Positions 51,484 to 59,680 of a stretch of 64,000 nt of DNA are shown in pieces. Source of the stretch: UBA11524 sp963590165 (GTDB taxonomy: Bacteria > Bacillota > Clostridia > Christensenellales > Aristaeellaceae); assembly GCA_963590165.1 (NCBI GenBank), contig CAVANO010000011.1, positions 62,001 through 126,000 on the forward strand, read 5' to 3'. Every line of letters begins with the position of its first letter. Positions within the stretch are counted from its first letter, which is position 1. The notes below the pieces were generated by a model. That model saw nothing but the letters and a program-made list of their open reading frames with translations, was not told the DNA's origin and did not search any database. A program made the position numbers and the translations under genes.

Positions 51484-52764
51484 TTAGCCGATATATTCCT
51501 TGCCGCCCATGTACATGCGCAGCGCTTCCGGAATGCGGACGCGGCCGTCTGCCTGCAGGTTGTTCTCCAGGAAAGCAATCAGCATACGCGGCGGTGCGAC
51601 GCAGGTGTTGTTGAGCGTGTGCGCGAAGTACTTGCGGCCGTCGTCACCCTTGACGCGGATCTTCAGGCGGCGTGCCTGCGCGTCACCGAGGTTGGAGCAG
51701 CTGCCGACCTCAAAGTACTTCTTCTGGCGCGGAGACCATGCCTCGACGTCCAGCGACTTCACCTTCAGGTCAGCCAGGTCGCCCGAGCAGCATTCCAGCG
51801 TGCGGACCGGGATGTCCAGCGTGCGGAAGAAGTCAACCGTGTTCTTCCAGAGGCGGTCAAACCACATCGGGCTGTCCTCCGGCTTGCAGACGACGATCAT
51901 TTCCTGCTTCTCGAACTGGTGGATGCGGTAGACACCGCGCTCCTCGATGCCGTGCGCACCGACCTCCTTGCGGAAGCAGGGCGAATAGCTCGTAAGCGTC
52001 TGCGGCAGCTGGCTCTCGTCGAGAATCGTGTCGATGAACTTGCCGATCATGGAGTGTTCGGACGTGCCGATCAGGTAGAGATCCTCGCCCTCGATCTTGT
52101 ACATCATGTTCTCCATTTCCGTGAAGGACATGACGCCGGTCACGACGTCACCATGAATCATGTACGGCGGGATGCAGTAGGTGAAGCCGCGGTCGATCAT
52201 GAAGTCACGCCCGTAGGACAGGATGGCGGAATGCAGGCGCGCGATGTCGCCCATGAGGTAGTAGAAGCCGTTGCCGGACGTTCTGCGCGCGCTGTCAAGG
52301 TCGATGCCGTGCAGGCGCTCCATGATATCCACATGATACGGCACCTCGAAATCCGGCACGACCGGCTCGCCGAAGCGCTCGATTTCGACGTTTTCGCTGT
52401 CGTCCTTGCCGATCGGGACAGACGGGTCGATAATGTTCGGGATGACGAGCATGCGCTTGCGGATTTCCTCCTGCAGCTCATCTTCCTTTGCGGCGAGCCC
52501 TTCCAGATCCGCCTTGTACACGGCGACCTGCTCCTTCGCCTTTTCAGCCTCTTCCTTCTGTCCCTTCGCCATCAGGGCACCGATCTGCTTGGAAGCGACC
52601 TTGATCTGATTGCGCAGCGCATCCGCCTGCTTGATGGCAGCGCGGTACTCCTTATCCATCTCGATGACTTCGTCCACCATGACGAGCTTCTGATCCTGGA
52701 ACTTCTTGCGGATGTTCTCCTTGACCAGCTCAGGGTTGGTGCGGAGAAGGTTGATATCCAGCAT
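51484..52764 (-). CDS. serS: seryl-tRNA synthetase
   Basis: Class II synthetase charging tRNA-Ser. 426 residues: N-terminal two-helix coiled coil (about residues 25-110) that reads the tRNA long arm, then the catalytic domain with motif 2 FRKEVGAHGIEERGVYRIHQ and motif 3 LNNTCVAPPRMLIAFLENN. Both motifs differ from the usual bacterial forms (motif 3 is commonly NGSGLAVGR), so this is a divergent SerRS lineage; the key Arg residues are kept. GGAGG precedes the ATG. Regulated by a T-box leader. Confidence 0.95.
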   Translation of the reverse strand: MLDINLLRTNPELVKENIRKKFQDQKLVMVDEVIEMDKEYRAAIKQADALRNQIKVASKQIGALMAKGQKEEAEKAKEQVAVYKADLEGLAAKEDELQEEIRKRMLVIPNIIDPSVPIGKDDSENVEIERFGEPVVPDFEVPYHVDIMERLHGIDLDSARRTSGNGFYYLMGDIARLHSAILSYGRDFMIDRGFTYCIPPYMIHGDVVTGVMSFTEMENMMYKIEGEDLYLIGTSEHSMIGKFIDTILDESQLPQTLTSYSPCFRKEVGAHGIEERGVYRIHQFEKQEMIVVCKPEDSPMWFDRLWKNTVDFFRTLDIPVRTLECCSGDLADLKVKSLDVEAWSPRQKKYFEVGSCSNLGDAQARRLKIRVKGDDGRKYFAHTLNNTCVAPPRMLIAFLENNLQADGRVRIPEALRMYMGGKEYIG

Positions 52765-52801
52765 GGTTGATTTCCTCCTATTTTTATGCGTTCGGGAAAC
52801 A

Positions 52802-53036
52802 AAAAGAGCCGCCCATCCCGTCAAAATAGACCGGGACGAGAAGCTCGCGTTGCCACCCAGTTTGCCTGACGATTGTCAGACCGCTCAATTGCCGCTGTAT
52901 CGGGCGAACCCGGCAGATTCATCATCTGCACCCATCCGGAGGTGGAAGAACGCCGCCGTCTCCTGCCGCCTTGCACCATCCGGCGGCTCTCTGCAGGGAG
53001 AGGGAAGCACTGCCCCCGTCAATCGGGAATCTGAAC
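52802..53036 (-). ncRNA. T-box leader of serS
   Basis: Reading leftwards: a stem I region with GCAGAGAGCC and GGTGCAAGGCGGC, then the T-box CTGGGTGGCAACGCGAGC (52843-52860) and a terminator stem (CGTCCCGGTC... GACGGGA, GGCTC) ending TTTTT. The UGGC bulge pairs with the GCCA end expected for tRNA-Ser (discriminator G). A UCC triplet in the stem I 3' side is a possible serine specifier, but I could not fold the stem with certainty. Confidence 0.9.
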
Positions 53037-53042
53037 GGTGTT

Positions 53043-53071
53043 ATTATACACCATTTTCATGGCGGATGCAA
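53043..53071 (-). promoter_or_regulatory. sigma-A promoter of the T-box/serS transcript
   Basis: Reading leftwards, TTGCAT and TATAAT with a 17-base spacer, directly upstream of the T-box leader. Confidence 0.85.
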
Positions 53072-53104
53072 GGGGACTTCTCAGGGTTCGTCTGATTTTT
53101 GCTA

Positions 53105-53290
53105 CTTCAAGGGGGCTATAGAACAGGCGAAGCCTGCGATCGCCCCCTTGACCCCTTCGGACACCATGCTTGATTTCATTTCCATTGTTGAGCTTTATCA
53201 AACTGAATAAGAGCTGCATTACCCAACAACGATGGAAAAGAAGATTGCATGCCCGAAGGTTTCCAAAGGGCGATCGGAAAGCCCTTTGGT
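53105..53290. repeat. G-rich hairpin and CAATGGAAATGAAATC modules
   Basis: GGGGGCTATAGAACAGGCGAAGCC with TGCGATCGCCCCC then GACCCCTTCGG, followed by the inverted form of the CAACAATGGAAATGAAATCA module, and an opposite-facing unit CCCGAAGG...AAAGGGCGATCGGAAAGCCCTTT at about 53249-53286. A GGGACGAAGTCCC micro-hairpin followed by CTTGACC is at about 53406-53427. No gene is seen between the serS promoter and the Cys-rich Feo gene. Confidence 0.85.
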
Positions 53291-53435
53291 CGCTACGCAG
53301 GCGAAACCTCTGCAACAAACCAAAACAATCACGTGCGCTAAAGAGCAACTGCTCTTTCGTTACCGGCAGGGGCGCAGTCTTAGGACTCCGCAAGGGACAG
53401 AAAAAGGGACGAAGTCCCCCGCTTGACCTCATATG

Positions 53436-53471
53436 AAAACCCCGACAGGGTGCAAGCCCGCCGGGGTTTTT
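53436..53471. terminator. terminator of the feo operon
   Basis: Stem AAAACCCCG / CGGGGTTTT, flanked by T on both strands, directly after the Cys-rich Feo gene. Confidence 0.9.
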
Positions 53472-53487
53472 ATGATGGTGCCTGAAA

Positions 53488-53625
53488 TCAGTGGCAGCCT
53501 TTGCACTTGCCGCAGTCACCGCTGCAGCTGCAGGCAGAGTTCCCACTTTTCTTGTCCTTGACCATTTTCCAGATTACAGCGCCGACAATCAGCAAAACAA
53601 CTGCGCCGACAAGAATTGTTGCCAT
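53488..53625 (-). CDS. FeoB-associated Cys-rich membrane protein
   Basis: 45-residue protein: one membrane helix (residues 3-22) and a short cytoplasmic tail with GNSACSCSGDCGKCKGCH, five Cys and a terminal His able to bind iron. This is the small partner found after feoB in many Firmicutes, perhaps handing Fe2+ on or acting like FeoC. It lies 160 bases after feoB, before the operon terminator. Confidence 0.92.
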   Translation of the reverse strand: MATILVGAVVLLIVGAVIWKMVKDKKSGNSACSCSGDCGKCKGCH

Positions 53626-53786
53626 GGATTTGTTTCCTTTCTGCGCGGCCTCCGGTGGAGGATATCCGGGGCGCACTGTTCACAAAGCGGCAGGGGGAGC
53701 GGCTGATGCAGAAACCGCATCCCCTTGCCTGCTTCACAAGAGGAAATCAGGAAACGCCTGGTCAGAAGACGAGCGGATGACCTCCG

Positions 53787-56153
53787 TCAGGCAGAGACCT
53801 TCTGAGTGAGGTGGCTTTCGTCATACGGATTCTTGCGGACGAGCAGGTAAACCAGCGCGGCCAGCAGGAGGATGGCGACAGCAGTGCCGACGCCGAAGCC
53901 GGCACCAGTGAACAGCAGACCCAGCTGATAGACAATCAGCGCAATCGCGTAGGCGAAGCAGCACTGATAGCCGACAGCAGCCAGCGTCCACTTGGCATTG
54001 TTGAACTCACGCTTCATGGCACCGATTGCCGCGAAGCAGGGAGCGCACAGCAGGTTGAAGATCATGAAGGCATACGCCGCGAGACGGCCGTGACCATTCG
54101 AGGATTCATTGAAGGCGACAGAAATCGGGCTCAGCGCCTCAGCCTTTTCGTCTTCGCTCATGTCCTCATCGTCGACGATGTCTGCAGCGTCATCCGCGCC
54201 GTACAGCACGCCCAGCACGCCGACGACCTCTTCCTTCGCAACAAGACCCATCACCGTAGCCACTGTAGACGGCATGTTGCCGAAGCCCAGGGGCTTGAAC
54301 ACGACGCTGACCGGATTGCCGATCTTGCCGAGGATGGAGTAGTCCATGTTGTCCACAGCGCCCCAGGAACCGGCCGCACGATCCATTTCAGGTGCAAGCG
54401 CGGGCTCTTCGGGCTCTTCCGCGTCCTCTTCCAGCGTGCCTGCTTCTGCAGCGGCATCGTAATCAGCCTTCGCGGTTTCGTAATCAGCCAGTTCGGTTTC
54501 ATATTCGGTCTTTGCTTCCGCCTGCACATCCGCGGCAGGAGCCCAGCCATAGGAGCTTGCAAACCAGATCACAATGGAGGACAGGAGGATGACCGTGCCG
54601 GCGCGCTTGATGAAGCTCCAGCCGCGCTCCCACACGCTGTGGAAGATGTTACGGCCGGACGGGAAGTGATACGCAGGCAGTTCCATAACGAACGGAGCGG
54701 GATCGCCGGCGAAGAGCTTCGTCTTCTTCAGCGTGATGCCGGACACAACGATTGCGGCGACACCGATGAAGTAAGCGGAGGTCGCGACCCATGCGCTGCC
54801 GCCGAATACAGCCGCGGCAATCAGACCGATAATCGGCATCTTCGCGCCGCAGGGGATGAAGGTGGTGGTCATGATGGTCATCTTGCGGTCACGGTCGCTC
54901 TCGATGGTACGGGAGGCCATGATGCCGGGGACGCCGCAGCCCGAGCCGATCAGCATCGGGATGAAGCTCTTGCCGGAAAGACCAAACTTACGGAAGATAC
55001 GGTCCATGATGAACGCGATACGCGCCATGTAACCGACATCCTCCAGAATTGCCAGCAGGAAGAACAGCACGAGCATCTGAGGCACGAAGCCGAGCACTGC
55101 GCCGCAGCCGCCGACGATGCCGTCAACAATCAGACCGGTCAGCCAGTCAGCGCAATTGATGCTTTCCAGCCACGTCTGCAGGTTGCCCTGAATGATCTCG
55201 CCGACAAGCGTGTCATTCGTCCAGTCCGTCAGGAAGGAGCCGACCGTCGTCACGGAGATGTAGTACACCAGCCACATGATCACCGCGAAAATCGGCAGTG
55301 CCAGGACACGGTTGGTGACAACGCGGTCAATCTTGTCGGACACGCTCAGGTTGTCCTTGGCCTTTCCTTTCTTGACAGCGTTCTGCATGAGGGTATTGAT
55401 GTAGGCATAACGCTGATTCGTGATGATGGATTCGGCATCATCGTCCATTTCCTTCTCGCAGGAAGAAACGACCTCTTCGATGTTCTTCTTCACATCGTCG
55501 GACAGCTTCAGCTCCGCCATGACCTTCTCGTCACGCTCGAAGAGCTTCACGGCGTACCAGCGCTGGAAACGCTTTTCCACCTTGCCTTCCACGAGATCCT
55601 CAATGTGCGCCAGTGCATGTTCCACCGAGCCGGTGAACACATGCGGATGCTCGCCTACGGAGCCGTTCTTTGCGGCGGCAGCGGCCATTTCGGCGGCCTT
55701 GATGCTGCCCTCACCCTTCAGCGCAGACGTCTCGACGATCTCCACACCCAGCGCTGCGCTGAGCTTCTTCATGTCGATCTTGTCGCCGTTCTTGCGGGAC
55801 ACGTCGATCATGTTCATGGCCATGACCATCGGCGTGCCCAGCTCGAGCAGCTGCGTGGTCAGGTACAGGTTGCGCTCGATGGACGTAGAGTCAACAATGT
55901 TGAGGATCGCATCGGGCTTATCGTTGACCAGATAGTTACGGGCAACGACTTCTTCCAGCGTATAGGGAGAAAGGGAGTAGATGCCCGGCAGGTCCTGGAT
56001 GATGATATCCTCGCTGCCCTTGAGCTTGCCTTCCTTCTTTTCCACCGTAACACCCGGCCAGTTGCCGACGAACTGACGGGAGCCCGTCAGCGCATTGAAC
56101 ATGGTCGTTTTGCCGCAGTTCGGGTTGCCTGCGAGCGCGATTGTAATCGCCAT
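53787..56153 (-). CDS. feoB: ferrous iron transport protein B
   Basis: 788-residue Fe2+ importer with a GTPase domain and a membrane core. G1 GNPNCGKTTMFNAL, G3 DLPGIYSL, G4 NMID are in the first 170 residues, followed by the helical GDI-like domain. The membrane part has two Gate regions including SGCGVPGIMASRTI. Unusual: an acidic, Ala-rich insertion at about 535-595 (TEYETELADYETAKADYDAA, then EEDAEEPEEP) between membrane helices on the outer side, with a heptad-like pattern. Preceded by two feoA genes. Confidence 0.96.
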   Translation of the reverse strand: MAITIALAGNPNCGKTTMFNALTGSRQFVGNWPGVTVEKKEGKLKGSEDIIIQDLPGIYSLSPYTLEEVVARNYLVNDKPDAILNIVDSTSIERNLYLTTQLLELGTPMVMAMNMIDVSRKNGDKIDMKKLSAALGVEIVETSALKGEGSIKAAEMAAAAAKNGSVGEHPHVFTGSVEHALAHIEDLVEGKVEKRFQRWYAVKLFERDEKVMAELKLSDDVKKNIEEVVSSCEKEMDDDAESIITNQRYAYINTLMQNAVKKGKAKDNLSVSDKIDRVVTNRVLALPIFAVIMWLVYYISVTTVGSFLTDWTNDTLVGEIIQGNLQTWLESINCADWLTGLIVDGIVGGCGAVLGFVPQMLVLFFLLAILEDVGYMARIAFIMDRIFRKFGLSGKSFIPMLIGSGCGVPGIMASRTIESDRDRKMTIMTTTFIPCGAKMPIIGLIAAAVFGGSAWVATSAYFIGVAAIVVSGITLKKTKLFAGDPAPFVMELPAYHFPSGRNIFHSVWERGWSFIKRAGTVILLSSIVIWFASSYGWAPAADVQAEAKTEYETELADYETAKADYDAAAEAGTLEEDAEEPEEPALAPEMDRAAGSWGAVDNMDYSILGKIGNPVSVVFKPLGFGNMPSTVATVMGLVAKEEVVGVLGVLYGADDAADIVDDEDMSEDEKAEALSPISVAFNESSNGHGRLAAYAFMIFNLLCAPCFAAIGAMKREFNNAKWTLAAVGYQCCFAYAIALIVYQLGLLFTGAGFGVGTAVAILLLAALVYLLVRKNPYDESHLTQKVSA

Positions 56154-56189
56154 TTTAGGCGCCTCCTTTATCGATCAGGAATGCAGAAT

Positions 56190-56411
56190 TTACTGAACTT
56201 CGATCATTTCCGCGTCAGCCTTGCGAACGCTCAGCTCATAGCCGCGAACGGTCAGCTCCATCGGGTCGCCCAGCGGAGCAACCTTGCGCACGTGAACCTC
56301 CACGCCGCGGGTCAGCCCCATATCCATAATGCGGCGCTTCACGGCACCCTCGCCGTGCAGACGCACGACCACGGCATTTTCACCGACTTTGACATCCTTC
56401 AGGGTCTTCAT
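56190..56411 (-). CDS. feoA: ferrous iron transport protein A (second copy)
   Basis: 73-residue SH3-like protein assisting FeoB at the cytoplasmic face. Typical VVRLHGEGAVKRRIMDMGLT, VRKVAPLGDPMELTVRGYEL, and C-terminal ADAEMIEV. Lies 36 bases before feoB, with a separate feoA-like gene upstream. Confidence 0.95.
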   Translation of the reverse strand: MKTLKDVKVGENAVVVRLHGEGAVKRRIMDMGLTRGVEVHVRKVAPLGDPMELTVRGYELSVRKADAEMIEVQ

Positions 56412-56434
56412 GCTCTCTGCCTCCTTTTCCTTCC

Positions 56435-56650
56435 TCAGCTTACCATTACCCGCATGGCCATGGACTGACTCAGCGCGATGCGGCTGTCCTTGACCGCGCA
56501 GATCAGATTGCCGCCCATCTTGTTGACGACGGTCACGCGTTCTCCCACAACGAAGCCAAGCTCCGCCAGATGCTGTCGCACCTCATCCTGTCCGGTGATT
56601 TTGCCGATCACAACGGAATCACCGCTTTCCACTATGCCCAAAGGCATCAT
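56435..56650 (-). CDS. feoA: FeoA-domain protein (first copy)
   Basis: 71-residue FeoA/SH3-like protein: KITGQDEVRQHLAELGFVVG, VTVVNKMGGNLICAVKDSRI. It is more distant from consensus than the second copy (NLICAVK instead of the PLEI-type strand). Start chosen at the Met 8 bases after GGGAGG; an ATG two codons earlier is only two bases from the site. First gene of feoA-feoA-feoB. Confidence 0.92.
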   Translation of the reverse strand: MMPLGIVESGDSVVIGKITGQDEVRQHLAELGFVVGERVTVVNKMGGNLICAVKDSRIALSQSMAMRVMVS

Positions 56651-56683
56651 GTCCATGACCTCCCTGTGTATGGGGTATCGGGG

Positions 56684-56703
56684 ATTAGTTTGTTGAAACT
56701 AAT
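56684..56703. promoter_or_regulatory. inverted repeat downstream of the feo promoter
   Basis: Perfect 8-bp inverted repeat ATTAGTTT-GTTG-AAACTAAT in the leader, sharing the TTAGTTT half-site with the operator at 56721-56738. A second binding site for the same repressor is likely. Confidence 0.6.
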
Positions 56704-56720
56704 TCCGTGATTTGCAAGCG

Positions 56721-56738
56721 TTAGTTTAGCATAACTAA
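56721..56738. promoter_or_regulatory. DtxR/IdeR-like iron operator over the feo promoter
   Basis: TTAGTTTAGCATAACTAA is an inverted repeat close to the DtxR consensus TWAGGTTAGSCTAACCTWA. It covers the -10 box and part of the spacer, so an iron-loaded repressor would block transcription. Confidence 0.65.
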
Positions 56739-56751
56739 TATACGCTGTCAA
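56723..56751 (-). promoter_or_regulatory. sigma-A promoter of the feo operon
   Basis: Reading leftwards, TTGACA and TAAACT with a 17-base spacer. Confidence 0.75.
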
Positions 56752-56937
56752 GTGTTTTTTGCCGATTTTTCAGCATTTTTCAAGCTTTTTACGGCAGATG
56801 ACAAATTCGGCGCGAACATCGCCCATCGAAGCCAAAATCGGGAGGAAAGGAAGGAATGCGCCCTTCCTTTGGAGAACTATCTTCATGAGTTTCAAGCTAG
56901 GCTTGAGCTCTTCTGATTCAATTGATTTGTGATGCTG

Positions 56938-57120
56938 CTTTCGGGGGCTATAGAACAGGCGAAGCCTGCGGTCGCCCCCGAACCCCTTCGGTGCCATACT
57001 TGGTTTCATTTCCATGGGTGGAATTTATAGAACGAGCGAAGTATAGAACAGGCGAAGCTTTATAGAACAGGCGAAGCTTTATAGAACAGGCAAAGCCTGC
57101 GGTCGCGGACTTCGTCCGTT
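56938..57120 (+). repeat. G-rich hairpin with embedded AGGCGAAGCCT and TATAGAACAGGCGAAGC array
   Basis: GGGGGCTATAGAACAGGCGAAG continues to CCTGCGGTCGCCCCCGAACC and CCTTCGG, then a CATTTCCAT module in inverted form, and three or four tandem copies of TATAGAACAGGCGAAGCTT, ending with CGGACTTCGTCCG. Occupies much of the 516-base divergent gap between feoA and lspA; no gene seen there. Confidence 0.85.
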
Positions 57121-57166
57121 TTCACGCCCCAATATGGATTTTTTAAGAAAAGAGAGAAAAGCGCCA

Positions 57167-57631
57167 ATGCATTTGAAGCAATGGTTCCCAACTGCCATCA
57201 TTACCCTTGCCCTTGATCGGGCATTGAAGCTCCTTGCGGCAGCGAATCCGGCGGAATGTATCCTCATTCCCGGCGTGCTGCGCTGGATTTATGCGGAAAA
57301 CACCGGTATCGCGTTCAGCCTCCTCAGCGGACATCCGTTTGTTCTCGGACTGATTGCCGCCGCCGTCTGCATCGCGGGCGCGGTGCTCCTCCGGCGCTTT
57401 TGCGGACGCATGAGCACATGGAGCCGCATTGCTGCCGGAATGATGCTCGGCGGCGCGCTCGGCAATGCCATCGACCGGCTGCTGCTGGGGTATGTCGTGG
57501 ATATGATTGACATCACCCTGTTCCGCTTCGCAGTGTTTAATCTTGCGGACGCGGCGCTTGTCGTCGGCGCGGTCATCCTGATTTTCCGGCTGCTGATTTC
57601 CGGCGAGGATTGGAGGCTTGACCATGACTGA
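57167..57631 (+). CDS. lspA: lipoprotein signal peptidase (signal peptidase II)
   Basis: Aspartyl protease in the membrane that removes signal peptides from diacylated prolipoproteins. 154 residues, four helices. YAENTGIAFS, GGALGNAIDRLLLGYVVDMI with catalytic Asp103, and FNLADAALVVG with Asp128 are present. Start at MHLKQW with AAGAGAG upstream; an ATG 11 codons earlier lacks a ribosome site. Overlaps rluD by 8 bases, the usual lspA-rluD pair. Confidence 0.95.
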   Translation: MHLKQWFPTAIITLALDRALKLLAAANPAECILIPGVLRWIYAENTGIAFSLLSGHPFVLGLIAAAVCIAGAVLLRRFCGRMSTWSRIAAGMMLGGALGNAIDRLLLGYVVDMIDITLFRFAVFNLADAALVVGAVILIFRLLISGEDWRLDHD

Positions 57632-58553
57632 CATGAACGAGGCGCGTGAACTGACGATCTCCTCTGACGGGCGGCGGCTCGATGTGCTGCTGGCGGAAGT
57701 TTCGGGGCTGACGCGTTCGCGAATTGCATCGCTGATGGCAGACGGCTGCGTGACCATCGACGGACGCGCCGAAACAAAGGCGGGTGCAAAGGTCAGAATC
57801 GGGCAGGATGTGATTTTGCGCATCCCTGCGCCCAAACCTGCTCAGCCCGAGGCACAGGACATTCCGCTGACGATCCTCTATCAGGATGATGACCTCGCCG
57901 TGGTGCTCAAGCCGTGCGGCATGGTTGTCCATCCGGCGGCAGGCAACGAGGACGGTACGCTCGTCAACGCGCTGCTGCATCATCTCGACCACTTGGGCGG
58001 CATCGGCGGCGAACTCCGCCCGGGCATCGTCCACCGGCTTGACAAGGACACCAGCGGATTGCTGCTCGTCGCGAAGAACGACCAGAGCCAGCTCGCGCTC
58101 AGCCGTCAGCTGCAGGAGCGGCAGATGGAGAAGCACTACCGTGCGCTGGTTGAAGGCATCCTGCACGAAGACAGCGGCCGCATCGACCAGCCCATCGCGC
58201 GCAGCAAAAAGGATCGCAAGAAGATGGCGATTGATCCTGAAGGACGCCCATCCATCACGGACTGGACAGTCCTTGCGCGCGGCAGAAATGTCACGCTGCT
58301 CGATGTCCATATCCTGACCGGACGCACGCACCAAATCCGCGTGCATATGAAGTCCATCGGGCATCCTGTCTGCGGCGACCCGATTTACGGTTCCGGTAAG
58401 GGCGCGAAGGTGCCGCGGCTGATGCTTCATGCGTATACGCTGACCTTCACCCATCCCACGACGGGCGAAAGGATGACATTCACCGCACCCCTGCCGGAGG
58501 AATTTGTACAAGGCTTGCACGCAAACGGCATTCAGCACGCGGAACTTGTATGA
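57624..58553 (+). CDS. rluD: RluA-family 23S rRNA pseudouridine synthase
   Basis: 309 residues: N-terminal S4 RNA-binding domain (about 14-75) and a catalytic domain with Asp140 in VHRLDKDTSGLLLVAK, plus GRTHQIRVHMKSIGHPVCGD. Modifies uridines in 23S rRNA, probably the helix 69 sites given the S4 domain and the lspA linkage, though RluA-family members are hard to tell apart. ATG 7 bases after GGAGG. Confidence 0.92.
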   Translation: MTDMNEARELTISSDGRRLDVLLAEVSGLTRSRIASLMADGCVTIDGRAETKAGAKVRIGQDVILRIPAPKPAQPEAQDIPLTILYQDDDLAVVLKPCGMVVHPAAGNEDGTLVNALLHHLDHLGGIGGELRPGIVHRLDKDTSGLLLVAKNDQSQLALSRQLQERQMEKHYRALVEGILHEDSGRIDQPIARSKKDRKKMAIDPEGRPSITDWTVLARGRNVTLLDVHILTGRTHQIRVHMKSIGHPVCGDPIYGSGKGAKVPRLMLHAYTLTFTHPTTGERMTFTAPLPEEFVQGLHANGIQHAELV

Positions 58554-58595
58554 AGAACGCTCAAACCGATTGTCCCTTGCAGGGGGCAGGGGACA

Positions 58596-58616
58596 GGGGA
58601 CAATGTCCCTGCCAAC
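58596..58616 (+). repeat. GGGACAATGTCCC micro-hairpin
   Basis: Same design as the GGGACGAAGTCCC units but with an AAT loop. Located between rluD and the Pot-type operon, a 293-base gap otherwise holding the promoter region of that operon. Confidence 0.6.
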
Positions 58617-58723
58617 ATATGAAAGGATTGGCACTTTTTGCGGGTTGATGAATTGTGTGGTAATTGCTTATGCACCTGTCCGCAGTTTTGCTGATTATTC
58701 AAACAAATTTTATATAAGCACGT

Positions 58724-58752
58724 CTAATGTTCGATACTTTCCGAACATTTAG
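58724..58752. promoter_or_regulatory. operator-like inverted repeat upstream of the Pot-type operon
   Basis: Perfect AATGTTCG / CGAACATT half-sites separated by 8 bases, just upstream of the -35 box, in an otherwise AT-rich stretch. The position fits an activator or repressor site; the regulator is unknown. Confidence 0.55.
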
Positions 58753-58754
58753 GC

Positions 58755-58783
58755 TTGACGAGGTACAGATTTTATTGTATTAT
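58755..58783 (+). promoter_or_regulatory. sigma-A promoter of the Pot-type operon
   Basis: TTGACG and TATTAT with a 17-base spacer, about 65 bases before the GTG start. Confidence 0.82.
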
Positions 58784-58846
58784 AACTGCGCTTGTGAACA
58801 AGCACAATAATGATGTTTTCGCTGTCAAGCGAGCAGGGAGGTCCTT

Positions 58847-59680
58847 GTGAAAAAAAAGGCTTGGCTGTGGCTGTGTGCACCGGGAATTGCCTTTATCATT
58901 TTATGCTGCACATTCCCTGTGCTGAAGATCATTTTCCAGACATTCTTTGATGATGTCGGGAATTTTTCTTTGGCAGGATATGCAGAAATTTTTCAGATGT
59001 CCTTCTTCAGCAATTCGTTGCTGCGCACGCTGAAGCTCTCGATCATCACGACCGTCATTTGCGCGGTGGTTGGTCTGCCTGTTTCCTTCTATATTTCCCG
59101 CATGTCGGCAGGGCGCAAAAGTATGGCAATTTCGCTGGCGACCTTTCCGCTGCTGACCTCCGCCATTGTCCGTTCCATCTGCTGGATTGTGCTGCTCGGC
59201 AAGAAGGGAACCATCAATAATCTGCTGATTAGCCTGGGCATCATCAGCAAACCGCTTTCCATCCTTTATACGGAAACGTCCATGCTGATCGGTTATATCC
59301 AACTGTTTATGCCGCTGATGCTGCTGTCACTGGTCGGCGTAATGGAATCCATTGATGACGAATTGATTCTCGCTGCACGGACGCTGGGCTGCGGCGCATT
59401 GAAGGCATTCGCGAAGGTGGTGCTGCCGCTGAGCGTATCGGGATTGATTACCGGCAGCATGCTGGTCTTCACTGGCACCATTACTGCATATGCGACGCCG
59501 TCCTTGCTGGGCGGCAGCAAGACGAAGGTGCTATCCACGTTGCTGTATCAGTACGCTTATAATATGAATGACTGGCTGAGCGCTGCCATGGTCGCTGCGG
59601 TGATGATCGTCATTACCATCGCGGTCAATGTGCTCTTTACCGCTGCGGCAAAGCGGCTGAACAGGAGGAGCGCACAATGA
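58847..59680 (+). CDS. Pot-type ABC transporter permease 1
   Basis: 277-residue permease with six helices and the binding-protein-dependent loop ELILAARTLGCGALKAFAKVVLP (EAA motif), as in PotB. GTG start 6 bases after GGGAGG. First gene of a five-gene run: two permeases, ATPase, binding protein, deaminase-like enzyme. The stop overlaps the next gene by 4 bases. Confidence 0.92.
   Translation: MKKKAWLWLCAPGIAFIILCCTFPVLKIIFQTFFDDVGNFSLAGYAEIFQMSFFSNSLLRTLKLSIITTVICAVVGLPVSFYISRMSAGRKSMAISLATFPLLTSAIVRSICWIVLLGKKGTINNLLISLGIISKPLSILYTETSMLIGYIQLFMPLMLLSLVGVMESIDDELILAARTLGCGALKAFAKVVLPLSVSGLITGSMLVFTGTITAYATPSLLGGSKTKVLSTLLYQYAYNMNDWLSAAMVAAVMIVITIAVNVLFTAAAKRLNRRSAQ

Noticed and set aside
53811..56468. 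Long open frame on the plus strand opposite feoB (about 885 codons)
   Set aside because: It mirrors feoB codon structure in high-GC DNA, has His/Asp/Gln-rich nonsense composition, no ribosome site and no recognisable domain. Similar long frames opposite argS, the purine permease, scfB and addB were dropped for the same reason.
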